Positions 61,297-64,000 of a stretch of DNA of 64,000 bases are shown in pieces (within the stretch, counting starts at the first letter, position 1; each line of letters begins with the position of its first letter). The notes beneath the pieces are model-generated. The model had not been told where the DNA came from, ran no database searches, and worked only from the letters and a program-made list of their open reading frames with translations. Origin of the DNA: Bacteroidales bacterium UBA4912 (lineage in GTDB: Bacteria; Bacteroidota; Bacteroidia; Bacteroidales; Dysgonomonadaceae). The DNA is taken from assembly GCA_002398875.1 (NCBI GenBank), contig DHCC01000003.1, positions 1-64,000 of the forward strand, read 5' to 3'. Position numbers and translations under genes: made by a program.

Positions 61297-62121
61297 CTAC
61301 AGTTTATATTCTTTTATATTCAGAATATTAAAATTCTCTTTTATTTGTTTTTTTTCTTGTTCATTTGCTATCATTAAAGCGGTTGACAACACTTCAGCTT
61401 CAAGAGGATTATCTGAAATAACAGATACCATCCTGGGCTCTGATATTGATTGCCCTGATTTGGGCGCAACAATATGTCCGCCATATGTTGGTGTATTACC
61501 TGATATAGACAAAGCGGTATCTCTTAAAGACAATTCGTCTATAATTTGGTCCTTATTGTATGGGTTTTCAATTGTCACTTTCCAATCATCTCCATAAGGG
61601 TGGTGCCCGAGTCCGAGTATTGAACTATTCCCGAAATCTACATAAGAGCAATCTATTTTAGATTCAACAAGAATAGATTTTATCTTATTAAGAGCATAAC
61701 CTTTTCCATATCCGCCGAAATCAATTTGTATGCCGGGATGAGCAAAAGTAATTGATTTGTCATACTCCGAAAACTTTACAGAGTCGAAATCCTTCAATGT
61801 TATATCAAACAGTCCTAAAGTATGTTGATGGTAATACTTGCAACTATTTAAAATATGCCACATCTCATCCGTGACAATCACAGACACAGATGCTGCTTTT
61901 GAGTTTATCCTTGAAGTTTCGCTTAGTTTATCAAAACGATTTAATAGATTGTTTAGTCGCTTTAATTCTGACTCGATAGTATACCAAACTGACTCTGATT
62001 GTATTTTATCTTTTCCCACTATAACAATATCAAACCGTGTTCCCATTATATTCTTTAAGGAACCATGGAACAGGTGTGACTTTTCATAATAGGAAAATTT
62101 TCCTGATTCAAACTCGTTCAT
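61297..62121 (-). CDS. apbE: ApbE-like FAD:protein FMN transferase
   Basis: A 274-residue flavin transferase that attaches FMN to a Thr of target proteins such as NqrB/NqrC or RnfD/RnfG. It shows NIMGTRFDIVIVG, LNNLLNRFDKLSETSRIN, IQIDFGGYGKGYALNKI, VDFGNSSILGLG and the C-terminal NPLEAEVLSTALMI. No signal peptide or lipobox is visible, although most bacterial ApbE proteins are exported. I use ATG 62121 (MNEFESGKF); an upstream TTG adds two residues. First gene of a four-gene operon. Confidence 0.9.
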   Translation of the reverse strand: MNEFESGKFSYYEKSHLFHGSLKNIMGTRFDIVIVGKDKIQSESVWYTIESELKRLNNLLNRFDKLSETSRINSKAASVSVIVTDEMWHILNSCKYYHQHTLGLFDITLKDFDSVKFSEYDKSITFAHPGIQIDFGGYGKGYALNKIKSILVESKIDCSYVDFGNSSILGLGHHPYGDDWKVTIENPYNKDQIIDELSLRDTALSISGNTPTYGGHIVAPKSGQSISEPRMVSVISDNPLEAEVLSTALMIANEQEKKQIKENFNILNIKEYKL

Positions 62122-62185
62122 TAACAAATAACTATTTCACAGCTAGTTAGTGACTCCATGAAATCACTCTGTGTTGGCACAGCTG

Positions 62186-62193
62186 CAAATATA
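62186..62193 (-). promoter_or_regulatory. Candidate -7 promoter box for the apbE operon
   Basis: The minus strand reads TATATTTG (TAnnTTTG), 65 bases before the apbE ATG. Confidence 0.5.
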
Positions 62194-62332
62194 GTATTTA
62201 TTTCATCTTGTTCCTTTAAGGACGCTGACAATGTTATCAGTTAAAACATAAATTTAACTTAAATAAACCATTTTGTATAAGGAATATTTTGTCAGTCTAT
62301 ATATAATATACTGTTTATAACATTCAAATAAT

Positions 62333-62340
62333 TATCTTTG
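62333..62340 (+). promoter_or_regulatory. Candidate -7 promoter box for the CydD-like gene
   Basis: TATCTTTG matches TAnnTTTG 67 bases before the ATG at 62407. I see nothing else clear in the 285-base gap apart from this and the divergent apbE box. Confidence 0.5.
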
Positions 62341-62406
62341 CTTTTTACATGAACCAAACGGTTATGTATTTTCAGATGAATATCATTTAAAAATTACAGG
62401 CTAAAA

Positions 62407-64000
62407 ATGAGTAAAAAACAGTTGAGTGCTTCCGCATGGCTCGGTAAAAAGATGGCATGCGCTCGCAGCTTTTATGTAACTGCTTCGGTATTCACCCTCT
62501 TAAGTGCAGGGTGTTTCGTAGTATTTAGCCTGTACTTATCTGAATTTGCAGCTTCGTGGCTCGACGATGGTATAATTGCTCCCAAAACGTTAATTTTAGC
62601 ATCTGTTTTCCTTGCAGGCAGATACTTTTTCGCACACCTCGAATCGAGAAGTAACTACAACGCAGGAAACGCAATAGTGGCCGACATCAAGAAGGAGCTG
62701 TACCCTATTCTATTATTGGATAGTAAGCTAAACTCCACCGATAGCGCATTATATTTAACAAGGATCAGTGATGATTTAAGACCCTATTTCGCCTTCTTTG
62801 TCCCCTATTCTCTAGCTACAGCTATTGTGAGCATATTATTATTGGTGATATGCTTTATTGTTGAAAAATGGGTTGCACTAATACTGCTGATATCCCTACT
62901 GGTTATCCCAATACAGATGGCCGTAATTGGGATAGGTGCAGAAGCAATTCATAAAAAACACACGCAGCTGTTTTTGAAGTACTCTGCCGTGTTTTATAAC
63001 AGACTGAAAACCATAGCAGAGACAGTCAATCTGGATAACTTCAATCCTCAATATCGATTTCTGTCACGTAAGAGTGATGAACTGAATAAAGCAACTACCA
63101 ATGTGATGAGGGTTGCAATACTATCTTCTGCTGTTCTTGAACTCTTTGTAACTATTGCAATTGCCGCTATTGCCATTTATCTGGGAATGAGCCTGATGGG
63201 AATTATGAATGGTCCAAATTACGGTAAGGGCTACGATTTTGGCACTTCACTGTTTCTTCTTACTATAACACCATACTTTTTCTTTTACATCCGCAAGTTT
63301 GTAAGTGCTTATCACGACCGCAATAAGGCACTGGCTTCTGCTGAACTTCTGATGCCTCTGCTTGAGGGAGAGAGTGAACTATCTTTTGCTGATCTGGATG
63401 AGCCCTATAACAACATATCAGTCAGCCACCTCAACTTCTCCTATCCTGATTCACCGGTGAAAGTTTTACACAACATTCATCAGGATTTCCCAAAAAAAGG
63501 ACTTGTTCTGGTGAAAGGTATATCCGGTTCGGGTAAATCAACACTGCTGAAAATATGTACCGGTAGTCTTTCTGTTGAAGAAGGAACTGTTTCTGTGAAT
63601 GGCAGGGACAACGAATGGTCTAAACAATGGCTGAATGCCAACACCTCATATATGAATCAGTTTCCTTTTATTTTTGACGGTTCTCTTCGGTATAACGTGT
63701 TCCTGAGAAATGTTAGTGAAAAGGGGATTGAAGAGAGGATTGATTATCCCAAATTTTTGAATCGAATTCTCTCGAAAAAGGAGGATGGATGGGATACCGA
63801 ATTGAGTCACAATGGAGTGCAACTGTCAGGCGGTGAGCGCCAATTGGTCACTCTTGCCAGAATGTCGCTACATCCTAGGCCTGTGGCTATTCTGGATGAA
63901 CCGACAGCCAATCTTGATTCGGAAACGGTTGAAGTAATTATATCAGAGATAGTGAAAATGGCACAGGACAGACTGGTTATAGTTGCTTCTCACGAGCAGC
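62407..64000 (+). CDS. cydD: CydD-like ABC transporter, fused permease and ATPase (partial at right edge)
   Basis: The open frame from ATG 62407 runs out of the window after 531 codons. The N-terminal half has about six membrane segments, with ADIKKELYPILLLDS and ISDDLRPYFAFFVPYSLATA resembling CydD exporter domains. The nucleotide-binding domain has Walker A GISGSGKSTLLKI near residue 371, the signature QLSGGERQLVTLARM near 472, and Walker B VAILDEPTANLDSE near 494. CydDC exports cysteine or glutathione and is needed for cytochrome bd oxidase. The family level is firm; CydD specificity is probable, and cydC is expected just outside the window. Confidence 0.78.
   Translation, partial: MSKKQLSASAWLGKKMACARSFYVTASVFTLLSAGCFVVFSLYLSEFAASWLDDGIIAPKTLILASVFLAGRYFFAHLESRSNYNAGNAIVADIKKELYPILLLDSKLNSTDSALYLTRISDDLRPYFAFFVPYSLATAIVSILLLVICFIVEKWVALILLISLLVIPIQMAVIGIGAEAIHKKHTQLFLKYSAVFYNRLKTIAETVNLDNFNPQYRFLSRKSDELNKATTNVMRVAILSSAVLELFVTIAIAAIAIYLGMSLMGIMNGPNYGKGYDFGTSLFLLTITPYFFFYIRKFVSAYHDRNKALASAELLMPLLEGESELSFADLDEPYNNISVSHLNFSYPDSPVKVLHNIHQDFPKKGLVLVKGISGSGKSTLLKICTGSLSVEEGTVSVNGRDNEWSKQWLNANTSYMNQFPFIFDGSLRYNVFLRNVSEKGIEERIDYPKFLNRILSKKEDGWDTELSHNGVQLSGGERQLVTLARMSLHPRPVAILDEPTANLDSETVEVIISEIVKMAQDRLVIVASHEQ

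Noticed and set aside
1..64000. tRNA, rRNA, CRISPR, prophage and insertion-sequence signals
   Set aside because: Reading both strands I found no tRNA-like cloverleaf with a T-loop motif, no spaced direct repeats of CRISPR type and no transposase or integrase motifs. A covariance or profile search would be more sensitive.

Overview
The window is AT-rich chromosomal DNA of a member of the Bacteroidetes, most likely order Bacteroidales and near Dysgonomonadaceae (Proteiniphilum/Petrimonas/Fermentimonas-like). The placement is inferred from gene content: a DUF3822-rsmD pair, a GH92 lipoprotein, two outer-membrane TonB-type receptors, a protease with a type IX secretion sorting domain, the parA-parB-DUF5683-mltD block, a succinyl-type ornithine transcarbamylase, and many Bacteroidetes-type promoters (-7 box TAnnTTTG). 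I see no rRNA, tRNA, CRISPR array, prophage or insertion sequence. Most of it reads as core chromosome.

Layout. 1-6.2 kb: DUF3822, rsmD, a BtuB-like receptor and a GH92 mannosidase. 6.2-17.2 kb, mostly minus strand: recG, glyA, GDP-fucose synthase, a small barrel protein, rfbB-rfbC-rfbA, trmD and a large receptor. 17.4-26.3 kb: an SPFH / membrane protein / Arc-like repressor operon, two tandem membrane metallophosphoesterases, murF, a C1 peptidase, RNase H1, tatD and yidD. 26.3-31.3 kb: rnpA, hemD, DUF4271, a LOG-family enzyme, metK behind a SAM-II riboswitch, and a HAD hydrolase. 31.6-44.5 kb: a NlpC/P60 lipoprotein, prfB with its programmed frameshift, an AI-2E family permease, a T9SS protease, mltD, DUF5683, parB, parA and a KamA-type radical SAM enzyme.

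44.7-53.3 kb is a complete arginine operon: N-acyltransferase, argG, argC, argD, argF', argB, argE, argH. The transcarbamylase carries Pro90, the residue known to select N-succinylornithine, so the route is probably succinylated. Upstream lies a 19-codon open reading frame directly behind a good promoter. It ends Arg-Arg-Arg-Tyr-stop and is followed by a 24-bp dyad. This looks like an arginine leader peptide and is the most interesting candidate regulatory system in the window.

53.5-58.6 kb holds a secreted DUF6448 protein divergent from a Crp/Fnr regulator with a His-rich N-terminus, with a palindrome placed near -41.5 of the DUF6448 promoter. Then comes pta-ackA with a 3-hydroxyacyl-CoA dehydrogenase-like gene between them. 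58.6-62.1 kb is a minus-strand operon: apbE, Gfo/Idh/MocA oxidoreductase, a small membrane protein and an esterase. The window ends inside a CydD-like ABC exporter.

Three intergenic regions (near 3.8, 31.4 and 53.35 kb) share a degenerate 11-bp-period repeat ending next to a short hairpin. It appears to be a dispersed element family.
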